From Acanthosoma haemorrhoidale (lineage: Eukaryota > Arthropoda > Insecta > Hemiptera > Acanthosomatidae), in the NCBI GenBank assembly GCA_930367205.1, contig OV884011.1, forward strand, positions 121,765,866 through 121,829,865: a DNA stretch of 64,000 nt, given 5' to 3'. The number at the start of each line of letters is the position of its first letter. Position 1 is the stretch's first letter. Below are positions 22,067 to 35,468 of the stretch, piece by piece. The notes under the pieces were generated by a model that saw only the letters and a program-made list of their open reading frames with translations, was not told the DNA's origin and did no database searches. Made by a program: the position numbers and the translations under genes.

Positions 22067-25000
22067 AAAAATATGACAACAAATACGGAATGGGCTTCGT
22101 AGATGATTTCTTAAGTTATTAAAATTAAATCAAACTGCTGTTAACTTCTGAAGGAAGGAACAAAGGAAAAACGTGTTGCTATTTTTGTTGCTCACATTGA
22201 ATTATGTTTCAACTATATCATACTGACATGAAGACATTAAGTACTATCTACACCTCTATTTTAGCAGTTTAGTTTTATATTGTATTTGTTAAAAAAATGA
22301 TTTTTACGGACCGAATTAGTTAATCAAATACAGTGATTTTTGTAAGAAAATGTCGAGCTTCTATGAATCTAGTCCTAGGAGCAAGGTGATCTCTAGATAT
22401 ATTTTCTTAACTTTCTGCGTACTCAATTTTGCTTATGTGAACATTTTTCCTATATTACAATTTAGTATTTTGGTGGGGTTTGATAATCGATGGTATTAAT
22501 AATTTTGGTCACTGTAAAAAAATAAAGTGTGCTGTATTTAAAAAAAATAATTAATGCAGCAACTGATTTATTTTTCTATATCTCAAGAGAGAAATTGGTT
22601 TTAGGATATTGCAGTGCTCTACCTAAGTTGAGAGTGGATAATGAGTGAATGAGTAGGAGATGACAGAGATTGCGGAGAGTGAAACACTAAAGCGGTAATA
22701 GGCTGGCAATTAGTGGAGGTATAGGGCGACGGTGCTGCCTCCAATGGGCGTGGCCATCAATCGATATTTCCCGCCGTCCACCCCCGTCCTGGCTTAGCCC
22801 GCCAAATCCCACCCTAATAGCTCTCTCTTATTCTCGCCTAACCCAAAAGGGATGCTGTGCCGCATCAATCAGCTGTTCCCGTGATAAGAGGTACCACAAA
22901 CTAACTACATAGTCGATACAGTATTGCAGCGAGTTGTCGGTGGGTGAATAGGGGTAGTGAATCATAGAACAGACAAACCATCCAAACTCCTCAACCCCAA
23001 AACATTATTAAGCCATCATTTTATATCATTACAGACTTCGGTGCAATCTCATTATATTTTCCCAGGTAGATAGAAACCATACTTATAGCATAAGATCAAA
23101 TTTAAACGCAATATTTAGCTAGGCGTTAATCCTGTGCTACTGAAATTTGTAAATTTTTTTAACATGTACTTCTTTCTTCTACCTGTTCTATGTTCAACAA
23201 TAGTAGTTCAACAAACTTTATATCATTTCTCAAATTTAAATGGCATTTTCTACAACAACAGGAATTCGATGATGATTTATGAAAAAAACATACTGTGAAC
23301 CAAAAAAAGGGCTTGTCTCAATTCAAAATCTATATTATTAGTTATTCCAAAAATTTATGTTTTAAGATACAACGATAAAAATCTGATAGTAAACAGGATC
23401 CACTGGTTTCTTTGTTTGGCTAATTACATTTTTTATTCACATCACGTGCCCATGCAACTTTGAGACCAAAATGGCACAAATAAAATGGATCATTATCAAT
23501 CAAAAATACTGAGTAGTTTTTTCACAATCATTTAATAAGTTTTTAAGAAACGCACACCGACTTCAGCCAGTATCTTCCAATAGTAATTCTTTACTTTGTT
23601 CATGTCATATATAATTATATAACTAAAAATTAAAATTTAACTTATAAATAATATATTATATTTCAGTCAGGACAAAAAAAAATTGCCAAAAGCCCGGAGT
23701 CGTTGATTTTGGAGCCACTAACAGATGATTCTTATGAAATTTACCATTGAGGTTTTCAAAAAAAATTTATATGAGCAATAATTAAAATTTAAAGTTTAGA
23801 TATTTTTTTCTCCTTGGAACAAATAATAACATTCGGCTTGATGCACAAGTTCTTAACCTCAAAATGTCTTTCAATTTGTAGGCTTTGATAAAATTGTCTA
23901 TCCTTTCTGCTTGTGTGCTCCTCGGTTTGTTTAGTTTTTTGATCGTCCTATATATACTATGCTTGCCACAGACCACGCTGGATTTTGAATGTTATGCTGT
24001 CATCACCTTCTTCACGAGTCTTATCAACTTCCCTTAATGTTTCCTCAATTGTCAAAGCTTTCTGCATTATTTGAACTGAGTAGCGTACTTACCGGTCCTC
24101 CATCGTATTCAGGATCTGATCACCATGCAGGCTCACTAAATGATCTGCCCAACGCGGAACCTTCCAACGAAATCGAAGATATTCACACCCTGGCAGAGGG
24201 ACTTACATTGCATATGAAAGTGCTGAAATTTGTCAGATAAGATGGAAGACGTGATCTCACCAAACGTTAACAGATGGTGTCCACAGCATGTCAGTGAATA
24301 TGACTACAACATAAAATTTTGAAAAAGTTATATTTTTTTGGGTCGGTACAGTTTTATATACTTATCGATTGTAGGTCAATAACTTTTAACGTCAAAGAAC
24401 TATATTATCTAATTTTCGAATGCTATTTTGGACCGAAATAATGTTTAAAGACATAGACTACAAAGGAATACAAAATAAACTGTACATTGTAACATAATTT
24501 ATGAGGATTTGTAAGCAATAAAGACCAGTCCAAAACACCATGAGAATGAAGGAGGCAAGGCCCAGCAGTTTGGCAAAGCTAATCCCCAACTCATAATAAT
24601 AAAGTGTAACTACAGAGCAGATCCGATTACGACATTAAAAACCTGTTGTTATTTGACAGTAAGCACAATGAAGTTTAACAGTTAGCTGTACCATTTAATT
24701 CCGAGTCAGCAAACAGCTTTAATTTTAAAGGATTGTTCATCTCAGCTTCTTCATATTTATCTGTTGGTAATTTTACTTTCCATTAAGAATTTACTACTCT
24801 CCTTACGATTTTCTGATTCATCCTTAAAATATTGTATGTTCACACCGCACATTAAGACAAAGAGTTCCGTTATGAGGCACTTTTGAGTGTTTTAAGTAAC
24901 TGCTTCATAGTATAAAACTGCCGTCTCATACCAAAGTAATTTCACATCCAATATTTACATCTAAAATACTGTGCATCAGAATACGGATATCTGAGCTTTT

Positions 25001-25350
25001 GTACAGACAAGAGTTCTAAGTGTCAATATCACCCACATAAAAACTGAAAATACGTTTGTTACTGTCGGTTAAGGAAGGAGCAACGGACCCTCAACAAGGA
25101 GACTCTCCAAGGCTGGACAATTCACATTCCTCCACCTCTGGCTGGTTTTCACGCCTGTTATCGCCAACGTCGCGTTAACGCTAGCGGTCGGGCAGACACA
25201 ACGGGAATCGAAACACCTGGGCTCTGGTCTAGTTGTTTCTTTTGTAGTTTGTAGAAAACGATGTTTTGTTAACAGGCAATAATCCTAAAATAAGTTCTTT
25301 TTAAGTGTATTGCTACAATGGTTAATAATCAATAGAAACTCACACAGTTG
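22067..25350. other. Gene-poor region
   Basis: AT-rich, with a GC-richer patch at about 22680-22900. A GTAAGT on the minus strand near 24090 and an 83-codon plus ORF (23989-24240) were inspected. Neither gives a family match I can name. Confidence 0.45.
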
Positions 25351-25358
25351 GTTAGCTG

Positions 25359-25846
25359 CAGTGGCGTACCTAGAACTTTTGCCAGTGGCGATTCCAAATT
25401 GACCGTCTTTCCCTAAATGAGTCGAAATCAATAGTGATTATTAATAATTACAGAACATAAATTAATGCAATGATTTATTTTATTTGACCAGATCACACAT
25501 AAGCGATAAATTGTAAGCGAAATTGTATGCATTTATTCTCCTTACTTTTTATATTATAAAAACTTCGAATGACATTGACAAAATTGATATTATCTATTTG
25601 TAATTACTATTTGGAAAGTAAAACAAGATCTCGATTTCATCACCGTGTGACGATTCAAAATCAACGGCACACATGTTTTCTTTCTTTACTGATTAAGCGT
25701 ACAAATGTCAACAACGAGTCTGGCTACAGGGGTCAACAAGCAGTTTTGTTAAATTGCATCATTATTATATTGTTTATTTTTATATAATTTAGCAAAAAAA
25801 AAAATGCAGCCACAAAATATGCCCCCCTCCGTAAGGTAGGCTATTG
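25359..25846. mobile_element. Possible non-autonomous hAT-type element (MITE)
   Basis: The left end CAGTGGCGTACCTAG is the typical hAT terminus. The right end, with a GCCCCCC run followed by AAGGTAGGCTATTG, is a degenerate inverted copy of it (10 of 14 positions compatible). The flanking octamers GTTAGCTG and ATGAGTTG agree at only 5 of 8 positions, so the target duplication is weak. The interior is AT-rich without a transposase. Confidence 0.35.
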
Positions 25847-25854
25847 ATGAGTTG

Positions 25855-28344
25855 TCTTCATTGAGGAAAGATCACTCTGAAAGCTAAAACTCTTCTAGAT
25901 GTGGATGTCTTTGACCATATGTATGGTGCAAACTAATGTAATAAAATTATAAGATAAAATTGAAAATAAAATTATTTGATGGCACACTCGTCTACGTTAT
26001 GGACAAACAAATAAAATAATCTATTGAATTGAGTTTTGTCGAGATGCCATTGTTTGACTCTATTGGTTTCATTAATTTATCCAACTCAGCATATGGCATT
26101 AACATTAAAGATAAAAATAAAATTGATTAACATTGATCCAACTTGATTTCTGTCCCCAATTAATTGTTTTTCCAAATGTAAATTTCGTGTTGGTTATAGA
26201 AGGTTTAGTTGGATATTAAAAATGTTAAAAGATAAAACATAATTGAAGTTACATTAACATCTGAGATTAATTGAAAATATATATGAAATTATAATGACAA
26301 ATGTACATAAATTGTGACTTAAATACAAATATTTAGATAGCTAATCTTACTCAGTAATACAATGTAGTCTTGAGAAAAAGTCTACCTACGTCTCTCCATC
26401 GGGCAGCCTGACATCTCTTCATTTGGTCTCTTGCCTCTCAAACAATTGAACCCAATCTGTCTGGATTCTGTAAGCTTGACTGTCTGAACGGGTAAAAAAC
26501 TACTGTCTAACAAAAAAACAAACAAAAGCTTTGTACTTAACCAATTTACTTAGACTAATATATTTACAAAAAACCTATAAGCTACGGTAAACATACATCT
26601 CAATTTCTAATAAATAAATAAACAAATAAATTATAAATAATGTACACGACGTAAGTTCCACATACAACAAATGTCAGGGTTACAATAAATATTTGTTATG
26701 CAGTGATTTCTATCGCTAACAAAACCTGCTAATTTCTGCTGGGAGTAGAATAGCCCAATATTTCAGCAGTGGGCTCCAGCCATTGTGCTGTGCCGTACCT
26801 GGGTCTGAGGTACCAGTGCCGCCTCATCAATACACATGTCAATGGCCAGTGCTTCATTAACTATAGACAAGACGCTTCGTCTTGTTACGTAGGCTGTTCG
26901 AGACATCATCAATTTAAAACAATTTGTGTACCATCACTCGGCAAACAAATTGTTTTTACTGATTAGGCGAAAAACGTTTGTAGGAAGGGCGATGAAAAGA
27001 GATGAAGACAAAAAAAATGAAAAAAGAATAGGAAGAAAAATGAAAAAGACGGCCGGGTCAGAGAAAGGTATTCTGGTAGGGAGTGAGACGTCAGCATGAC
27101 AGCAGGTTATTAATATGCCCTCCTAAGGCATATATTTCAAATAACATGCTCCTGATAATGGATTATCATAATATTAAAATGCCAGTAACTCCTAAATTTT
27201 AGTTCTTTATAAATAAATAAGATTAAGAGAATAATAAATAGGTTTTATTTTGCAACTATGTACTAAACAAATAAACGTTTTTGTCCATTCGTCATATTCT
27301 GATGAATATGAAATTTTACAGGCATATTTCACACGAATCGTGCTGATTATTTTTTGTTTAAATAAAAACACGGAAAAAAAATCGCACCCGTTTCACTATA
27401 TTTTATTATTTCTCATTTGTCGGCTCCAAAGTTTTTAAAAATATATCGTCTTCTATTTTCTCTTTGGCAAAGAAAACATTGAACACTGCAACGCAAAAAT
27501 AATTTTAAATGTATTCCAAAACAAAAGTAATGAAATAAACTATAATTAGAAACGTATTTCATATCGTTTTAGTCCATTTCAAAAGGAGTTTTTTTATCAA
27601 TTTATTGGTTTTTTTTTGTTGAAAATGAAATTACCGGAATGAATCAGAGAATAAAATGAAGTATTTTTCATCAAAAACAGTGGCATTTTTACACTATCTT
27701 AAGAAGCTTCTGTAATGTCCCGTAAGAATCATTGGATATTCTGAACTTACCATGTCCACAATTCGTAACGCTGGATTGTGTCAATGCACTCTTGTACCAA
27801 AAACATCCTTTTGTGATAGTTTATACGTTGGGAGTGAAAAGCTACCCCCTAGCTTTGAAAAGAGAATGCCTTAATATTTCCAATACTGCAAAGGTACCGT
27901 GGAGATCTAATACATAATTTATTGCACAGTGCAGGCATAACATACACGGCTGATAAGTCTACAAATAATTAAAGAGCAAGATAGGAGACTATAATTCAAA
28001 ATAACGCTTAAAAGAACAAACTTTTGGACATCAAATGTATTCATAGGAAATAATCAGAATGCAGTGCTATTGTATTTTTTTTCTTTGGAGGATTAGCCCA
28101 TGTTGGTTAAACCTTGATAATTGATTACAACTTTTGTCTGCCTACAGTTTTTAACTACCGCCAAACGGGGTACTTTTTCACATGGAGTGAGAATATTCAT
28201 AATTTGGGAAAATTGAAATTTAGAGCTACAATTTTATAATTTGAAATGTTTCGTTATTTAATATTTAAAAAGAGCATAAGGGTTATTTAAAAATTGTTAT
28301 TAGTTGAATTGTCTTTTGAATTCAACAATTAATTAAGATAAAAT
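25855..28344. other. No recognisable gene
   Basis: AT-rich DNA with A- and T-runs. Short ORFs (for example 26769-26966 and 27250-27438) show no motif, and start and stop contexts look random. Confidence 0.45.
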
Positions 28345-28654
28345 TACAATCTGCCTTATTTGGCAATAAGTAATTGAGATAAATGTTATCATTCATACCA
28401 TATTTACAATTCATCATTCACTCGCTCATTCATACAATATTTACAAACAGCACAGAGGCCCCCCAAGTCCACATGGTTGTCACCTCCCGCGCGAGGAGAG
28501 GAGGAAGCGGAGTCTTGGGATGTCCCCCACGCTCCTACGTCAGCCACGTCACTGGATAAGAGCAAGCGGAGGCTGACCAAGAGCGCGAGAGCCACATACG
28601 CTCAGGACATGATTAGAGAAACTGGCCATTGCCAGGACTCCCACTAACACTTAA

Positions 28655-30640
28655 TTATAGCAGGTCACGAGGCCATTGCCGTTTTAGTCTCCGAGGAGGA
28701 TTATAGGGATAGTGGTGCAGTGCAACGACTGTGCTAGGGAATTAGGGTGGTTGGATAGGTTACGATGGAATTTTATGAACTTGGAAGGGATGAGTTCTAG
28801 AATGTAGGGCATATTTAGATCATTGTAAAGGGTTTTGTTGCTGACGTAATAAGGGGAATTTACTATTGTCTCAGGACTTTTGATTGAAAGGATTGGATGT
28901 GCTTGATGTTCGACTTTTTTGCTGTCCCCCATAGCTCTATTCCGTATGTCCAGATTGGCTTAAGTATAACTTTGTAAATAAGTAGTTTATTTTCTATTGA
29001 GAGATGGAATGTCCTTCGAAGTAGTCTGTACAGTTGTCCAAAGCGTCTGTTTAATTCTGGTCTTTTTAGCCTCGTGTGTGGGTTCCATGTCAGTCTTTTG
29101 TCGAGATGGAAGCCTAAATACCTTACTGTCTTAGGCACAGTGAGAGGAATGGAATTTAAAAAGACTGGAGGGCAGGACTTGTGGCAGAGGGTGAAGGTTA
29201 TGTGGGAGCATTTTGCTTCATTGACTTTGATTCGCCATTGGTTGCACCAATACTCGATCTCATCAAGGTGTTTTTGAAGGTCTGGGGTGCTATATCAGCG
29301 TCTTAATGGGTTGACAGGACTGCAGTGTCATATGCAAATGTTACCAAGAAGGTATTGGTGGTGGAGGGGACATCAGCGGTGTATAGATTATAGAGGATGG
29401 GGCCCAGGACACTGCCCTGTGGAACTCCTGCATTTATGGGATAGTAGTTAGAATCTTGTAAACCACAGCGGACTTGGAAGAAGCGGTTTGAAAGGTAGGA
29501 CTGTAGGATTAGGAGTAGGGTCTGCGGTAAATATCCTCTGAGCTTGTAAAGCAAACCTGTGTGCCAAACCCTGTCAAAAGCTTGCACTCCGAGTATAGCA
29601 AGAAAGGCAGCAGTGCAATACTGTTTGGATTCAAGGGCTGAGGAGATGTGATCGACAACGCGAAGGCCTTGTTGAGCAGTGGAATGTCGTGGCGGAAACC
29701 AAACTGGTGAGTAGGATAAAGGTTTTTGGATTCAATAATTGGAAGTAGGCGTTTTAATAGAAGTTTTTTAAATATTTTTGAGAGGATAGGGAGTAGGCTT
29801 ATTGGATGGTAAGATGAGGCGTCATTGGGTGGTTTGCCGGGTTTGGCGAATAGGACTATAATGGAGTGTTTCCAGAGGAGAGGAAAATGCGTCGTTCGGA
29901 TTATGCAGTTATAAATGTAGGTTAGGAAGATTATAGCTTTAGGAGGAAGATGTTGGAGAATTCGAGGTGTAAGGAGATCATATCCTGGAGATTTTCGGTA
30001 AGGTCATTTTTTCAGAAGATATTTGACCTCAGAGGGGTTAACGGCTTTTGGTGGTAGTGAGAGAGGGAAAGGTGAAGTGAGGAAATCTTCAACAGTTGAG
30101 TGATGAGTATTGTTTTGAGGAATAAGGTGAGGAGTGAAAGTACGGGAAAGATGCAGTACGAATCCTTCCACCCTCTCGCCATCCGAAGCAGCCCAGGACC
30201 CATCATCACGACGGAGTGGGTGTGAAACAGGATGATATTTTAGGATTTTCTTAGTTACATTCCACAAGGAGTTGTACCTGGTAGACAGAGAGGAGAGATA
30301 GGAATTAAAAGAATCGGAACGGAAGGATGCCAATTGCCGCTTTACCAACCTGCAGTACTGATTGTATGAGCGGCGATCAGCAGGATGTCGGGATCTTTGC
30401 CACACTGTTCTCGAGTGGCGTTTGGATTGGATTAGGTCTATGAGATACTGAGGTAAAGGATTTTGATTTTGATTTTTTAGATGACGGTGGGGTGACGATG
30501 CCTCCCAGGCCGACCCCTGGATCAGAGTAGTGAAGGAATGCACTGCATCTAGGTCTCGGCATCTAGTCTGCAAGAATCTGGCGAAAGTGGTCCCAGTCAA
30601 CTGGGCCCCTCACAAATGAAGGAGGAGGCTGTTTGTGAAT
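28655..30640 (-). pseudogene. Jockey ORF2 RT domain, copy B
   Basis: Begins by fusion to ORF1 at a HKQPPPSF junction, open to about 30004 (RT lead-in, SLWNVTKKIL block). It then continues in shifting frames with KSPGYDLLTPRI, FAKPGKPPNDAS, AFDRVWH (about 29580) and the open block 29587-29303 with PQGSVLGPILYNLY. The catalytic box reads FAYD (29327-29338) where jockey elements have FADD, so one metal-binding Asp is a Tyr. The C-terminal part (29138-28863) holds RYLGFHLDKRLTWNPH and RRFGQLYRLL. The stop is at 28655. Endonuclease is absent. Inactive. Confidence 0.85.
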
Positions 30641-31148
30641 CACCACCCGTAGTGATCGTTCCTGCTTTAATTGGTAGGTATGGAAGTCGGCCTTAGTTTC
30701 TTCTAAGTATTTGATTATTGTTCGGTGTGTGTCGGGAGTGTGGGAGAAACTTTTGTGTCCCGGGACCGATTGAGGCAAGTGTATTTGCCTGTACCTACAA
30801 TTTTATTTAGTTGGGTGCATAGTAATTTAAAATTACTAATGTTACGAACGAATATCGCTGGTGGCTTGGGCTGTGTGGGTGTTTGGTTAGAGTCCATGTC
30901 CTCTACTTCAATATTTTTCAATACCTCGTAACTATTGGGCGTGAAAAATGTAGACTCATTTGATGTGCTGGGTGTTGTGATGGTATTTTTTCCATAGAGC
31001 TGCTGGGAGCTGAAAAATTTACAGGGGCTATATTTCGATTAGATAGCCATGGCTTACGTTTGACCGACGACGGGGTGGGGGTAGGTCCCAAAGACTTAGA
31101 GCGTTTTTTCTTATTTTCTGCTGACATTAACTGCTGATAGAAACGCAT
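30641..31148 (-). pseudogene. Jockey ORF1 N-terminal part, copy B
   Basis: Starts at ATG 31148 and is open for 76 codons (a Lys/Ser/Pro-rich basic segment), then continues in a second frame with DMDSNQTPTQPKPP and NISNFKLLCTQLNKIVG. A third frame carries the PRE_C2HC-type domain (DTHRTIIKYLEETKADFHTY, ERSLRVVI). It stops at the deletion near 30640, before the zinc knuckles. Best preserved N-terminal part of ORF1 among the copies here. Confidence 0.75.
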
Positions 31149-31476
31149 GTTTCATCAGCAGTATTTTTCTGAATTATTCAGTATTTTTTTTATAAATAAA
31201 AAATATATGGCAAGTGGGAGCCGCGAACGCAGGTACCTTAATCAAGAGGACTCCCCACTCGTATCTCTACTATAGCTTACCGGCAACCTTACTAATATGG
31301 CCGCCTTCTCTGTGTAATGTGAAGTGAAACTTACACTTGGCAATACAGTCCACAGCTCCACTATCCACTCACCTGTAGTCAGCTCCTCCGTGCACAGATC
31401 ACCCAGTAGTCGGTTGAGACGGTTTGACGAACTGGACACTTCCTACGAACGGTAACAAAACAGTTGGTTTATAGAG

Positions 31477-34400
31477 CGACACGACAACGATTTGTAATGG
31501 TTTACAATTTTACAATTTTACAATTTCCACCCTATTTCACTGCGCATTTCTTGTTTCTATCCATACCCCCCACGTTTTTCTGTTTATCCCACCATTTTAC
31601 TTAAACAGTCCTAGTCTTGAAAAAATCTAATGCCTACCCACTATCCAGCTAAAAGTAGTTAGGGAGAGAGCGCTTCTCTCCCATCTTTAATTAGGCTAGT
31701 TTCCCATTGGTTGTATGGAGAGATTGTGTTGATATGCTTTGCCTTTATCGGAACTTGTCAAGCAACGTTTACAATAAAATGGGTTTCCTAAGTACTAAGG
31801 TTTTTCTGTCACTGGTCAGTATGTCGTTACTTTTTATTTACACTTTTCATATTTTTGAATATATTCCCTTTAAGGCATTTTCATCCTCCATTATGGTATA
31901 CAACTATGAGCTACTGGGTCCATTTTAGACATTTTAACCTGGTACTGGCTTGTTAGAACTCCGATGTTAATATGTACCTCCCTTGCGGTCACCTGAAATG
32001 ATTTCGGTCATGGCTTCTATTTTAATTGAATATTTGTTAAGTAAAATAATAAAAACTATTTCTTATGATGGGTTTTCGTTATTTTGTTAAATAACATGCT
32101 AAATGTAATAGGACATTTATGATATGGGCACTTCCAATATAATGAGTAAAAGTTTATGTTACGATCTTTACAAACTAAGTCATATAACAATCATTAATGT
32201 GTCAATACTTTAATAATAATTTAGATATTCTTCGCCTTCATAATCAATCGACATATATTAAATTATTATGATTAGCATGGGACCTTTATACTTTCATTGA
32301 GGGATAAGCTACATGTAATGTTAAAGAACGTGTGAGATGAAAAACAGGGCGAAGGGGTCTGAGTGCGTTGCTGCAGAAGAGCAGAGAGAGGAGGTGGAAT
32401 AGTGCTACGTGACAACGGCGAGGAGACACTGTTGTAATTTCCTGTGAAGTGTGATTCAATGATGTTTCAATCTGTGAGGTGTCAGGACAAGACTGATGGA
32501 TCGTCCTCGGGTCCTTCAATCATGTTAGATTGCGAGAAAGAAATTTTCAAGCTATCTATCATGGGACTTGACTAAACTAAAACCTCAGCCAGGCATAATG
32601 GCAGCCATATTGCTTCGATAATACACACATGCTCCTTGTTGTTGCAATAAAGCTCGTTATAGACAGTTAAGGATTTTCCCAATAAGCTACTTGCTCTTGA
32701 GGTAAGCTCGCTCTTCTAATACATGGTTAATACGACACTAGATAGCTATATGGGCTAGACAATAGAAAAAGAGTAAATTTTTAAGTTCATTACCCCAGGA
32801 GTATTTTTCCATATGTAATAAACTAATATGTCGTGACCAATTTGATCCAAATCATAAGAACAAAACTATTCAAAGGGAACAATGGAGAAGAAAAGTTTTT
32901 GAATAAGAGGTTAAGTGTCAAAGTCACGACCATCATTCTACAGTCGTGGGAGGGGGGTATGAAGACATCAGTGATGTATTATTGCCGATTTAGAAGCCTT
33001 TGCTGAAAAAACCCACACTCAAGCATATTAGCTTAGTCGTGGTTTTCACATATTCACGCTATTCTCGGGCCAGATTTAAAAAACTGTAATAAACCGAAAA
33101 TGGAAATAAAGTACGATATCGTCCATGTGACATTTAGTATCTGCTGGTCTTGTAGCACTCTTTTGTGGCAAAAAGTACACTATGAATTATTCCTAGCCAT
33201 GAATTTTAAACAGATACTATCATAGTTTTACATGTAGGACTTTGACATAGTCAGTGTCACTGTGAAAGAACAGGCGATAAGCTCTGGGAAAAGGAGAAAA
33301 GCCCGACAAATAAAAGGAAAGCCTCCTTTGGAGTGGACTAATACAATAGATATATAGTGAATAGGGCGGGTAATAGAGTCTGTGGCGACAGTTTCACTGA
33401 TCCTACTCGACAACAATGGCCGCCGTCCTCGGGAGAAATAAAGGGCCGCTAAGTGGAGAGTGTGTCGTCGCCAATGTACGAGAAGCAGAGGATCAGTCAC
33501 GGCTGGTTAGCTCACACACACTCAGCTCTTCCTTGCACTTCCTTGCAGGGTGGGGGGTTCTTCTTATACAATATCTTTTCAATGAGAACGACACCAAATC
33601 CCACGCCGAGTGAATAGGTTTAAGCGGCTGTTAAACTGTCACGTATCTACGACAAACGGTGTATCTCAACCTGTATAAAAAGTCTCCATGATTTGTACGG
33701 GAGATCGACTATTTTGACCATTAATTCTTTATAAAATATACTAATAACAATATTATTTACAGCAGAACAAACATCACGTTTTCTCACTTATCTCAGGATA
33801 TCTACATTCAAGCAACTCAATAGAACTGTATTTGAGGAATTTAGGAATGGCCTGTTGGCGATATGGAGAATATGTTACCGTGAAGATGTCTGTTCGGCAG
33901 AGAGTGACTCACTGATCCGTTCATTATATTTTCTAATCCCTCAATCGCTCTCAGCACCGGAACCATTCTGTGGGTCCGGGTTTGCAGACTCAACTAATTC
34001 TGCTGTTAACCTCTATCAATTAGCCTTGAAGCGAACGCCCAGTGCAAACGATGACCGGTAATTCACAGCATAGATCCGTTCATTTCACTCACAAAAACAA
34101 AGTCCACTGTAATGAACCACACTTTTAGGAGCCCTCTATGGCTTTAAAGGGGTCTTAATGACTTCATCTAACTATAGTCAATTATAACGTTACATTTTAT
34201 TAATAAAGACGTTATGATTTGTATTTGTTACCACACCTAATGTTATAGAAAAGGTTCTCTTTTTTTATTTTTAGCATCAAACGGAGATCATAGACAAGAT
34301 CAACCCTATAAATGAAAACAAATTTGTATTAAAGTAAATTGATTTTGTATGCCTTGCAGTGCTGCAGTGGATATCAGGATTTGGTTACAATGAACTCTAA

Positions 34401-34547
34401 ATCCTCACGTATTTGTAAAAAAAAAAATAGTCAGGCTATAACACTTATTAAATTCTAGTGGAGGATCGTTCCACCAAGAGCCAAACGTAAGGCACATTCC
34501 TGAAATAACTAAAAGAGGAACCCACTCATAGGTCACACCCTAGCGGA
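31477..34547. other. Gene-poor region
   Basis: No family motif. A GC-richer patch at 33390-33570 with a 65-codon ORF starting ATGGCCGCC has a good start context but no recognisable domain. The rest is AT-rich. Confidence 0.45.
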
Positions 34548-34558
34548 GAATGCCCAGA

Positions 34559-35457
34559 GAAATGCGGAGAGATGCCTATCCATTTTTATACCCAAATATT
34601 GCATTGAGAAAGCTGGTGAGTTCTCTTGCCCTCCTATGCTATACGATTTTGGCAAGGATTTTTTCCCCTTTTGGAGGTGAAGATCCCTACGCAATCGGTC
34701 TTCCCGGCGTTTACACTGATGTTTAACATGCCCAGTCTGTCACTGATAACGTTACAAACTGACTCGGCCTGTGTAAGCTACTCATTTTAGTAATAAAATT
34801 GAAAAAGTACGACAAAGGTCTTACCGGCTATCGCACTTGCTAACTTCACTTAACCTGTCGCTTCGTCGCAAATCGATGATATATAAATGTGTCCTGTACG
34901 GTGTCCCGCTATTTACCCACTTGACTGACGATACAGCCAAATGTTTTCAATTCAACATTTCCAGAATGGGATCATGCGAAAAGTGGTCCGACATACCTCT
35001 TTCGAGAGGTTGAAGAACGCTGACCTGTACCCGTTGCTTGGTGTGCCGTCGGTGGGTGAGTTCATCCGCCGGAGACACATTAAGTTTTTTGACTCATTGC
35101 AGCACCTGAAAAATCCAGTGTTTAACACTATGAGCCCACCACCCCTCCCGCATCGATGGCAACAGACTGTCGGGGAAAAATTAGGTTAAGAATTAGTATG
35201 TAAGTCAGTTTTAAGGTTGATCAAAAAGGTGAGCCCCGTCACCTTTATTAGTCAGTTTAGTCCAGTCACGTATAATGTATATTATTATACTCGTTTATTC
35301 ATTATATCATTTTTATAAAATAACAAAACCTGTATAGAATGTAGTAATGCTACAGGAAATACAAAAATAATTTGTAAATAGATTCGCCTGAGGATCTATA
35401 ATTATATATAATTATCTGTAAATTTAAAGAGTATATGAAAAGAAAAAAAAAAAAAAG
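34559..35457 (+). mobile_element. 5'-truncated jockey-clade LINE with poly(A) tail and 11-bp duplication
   Basis: The direct repeat GAATGCCCAGA occurs at 34548-34558 and 35458-35468. The right copy follows directly after an A-run (about 35441-35456), the expected outcome of target-primed reverse transcription. Inside is the C-terminal end of a jockey-type RT (34856-35189) and an AT-rich 3' UTR. The sequence does not align with copies A-D, so it is a separate family. Confidence 0.75.
34856..35189 (+). pseudogene. C-terminal fragment of a jockey-clade RT
   Basis: The first frame gives LSLRRKSMIYKCVL, matching the LSLRNKLLIYK-type motif downstream of jockey RT. After a frameshift near 34940 the frame 34941-35189 reads IQHFQNGIMRKVV, then NADLYPLLGVPSVGEFIRRR and KFFDSLQHLKNPV, the typical jockey ORF2 end. 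The stop is at 35187-35189. No RT catalytic motif is included because of 5' truncation. Function is lost. Confidence 0.6.
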
Positions 35458-35468
35458 GAATGCCCAGA

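Larger units (their letters stand above)
28345..31476 (-). mobile_element. Jockey-clade LINE, copy B
   Basis: Minus-strand relative of copy A with matching 5' leader (31476-31150), ORF1 (to about 30641), ORF2 (to 28655) and 3' UTR (to about 28345). A deletion joins the middle of ORF1 to ORF2 upstream of RT and removes the zinc knuckles and the whole endonuclease. Frameshifts lie around 29600-29700 and 28860. The 3' UTR is alignable with those of copies C and D, including the GTAAATATTGTATGAATG stretch. Confidence 0.85.

Noticed and set aside
23989..24240. 83-codon ORF with a nearby consensus splice donor on the other strand
   Set aside because: ORF and donor are on opposite strands and neither gives a coherent exon.
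33416..33613. 65-codon ORF starting ATGGCCGCC
   Set aside because: Good start context in a GC-richer patch but no domain and no supporting splice sites; too weak to call.
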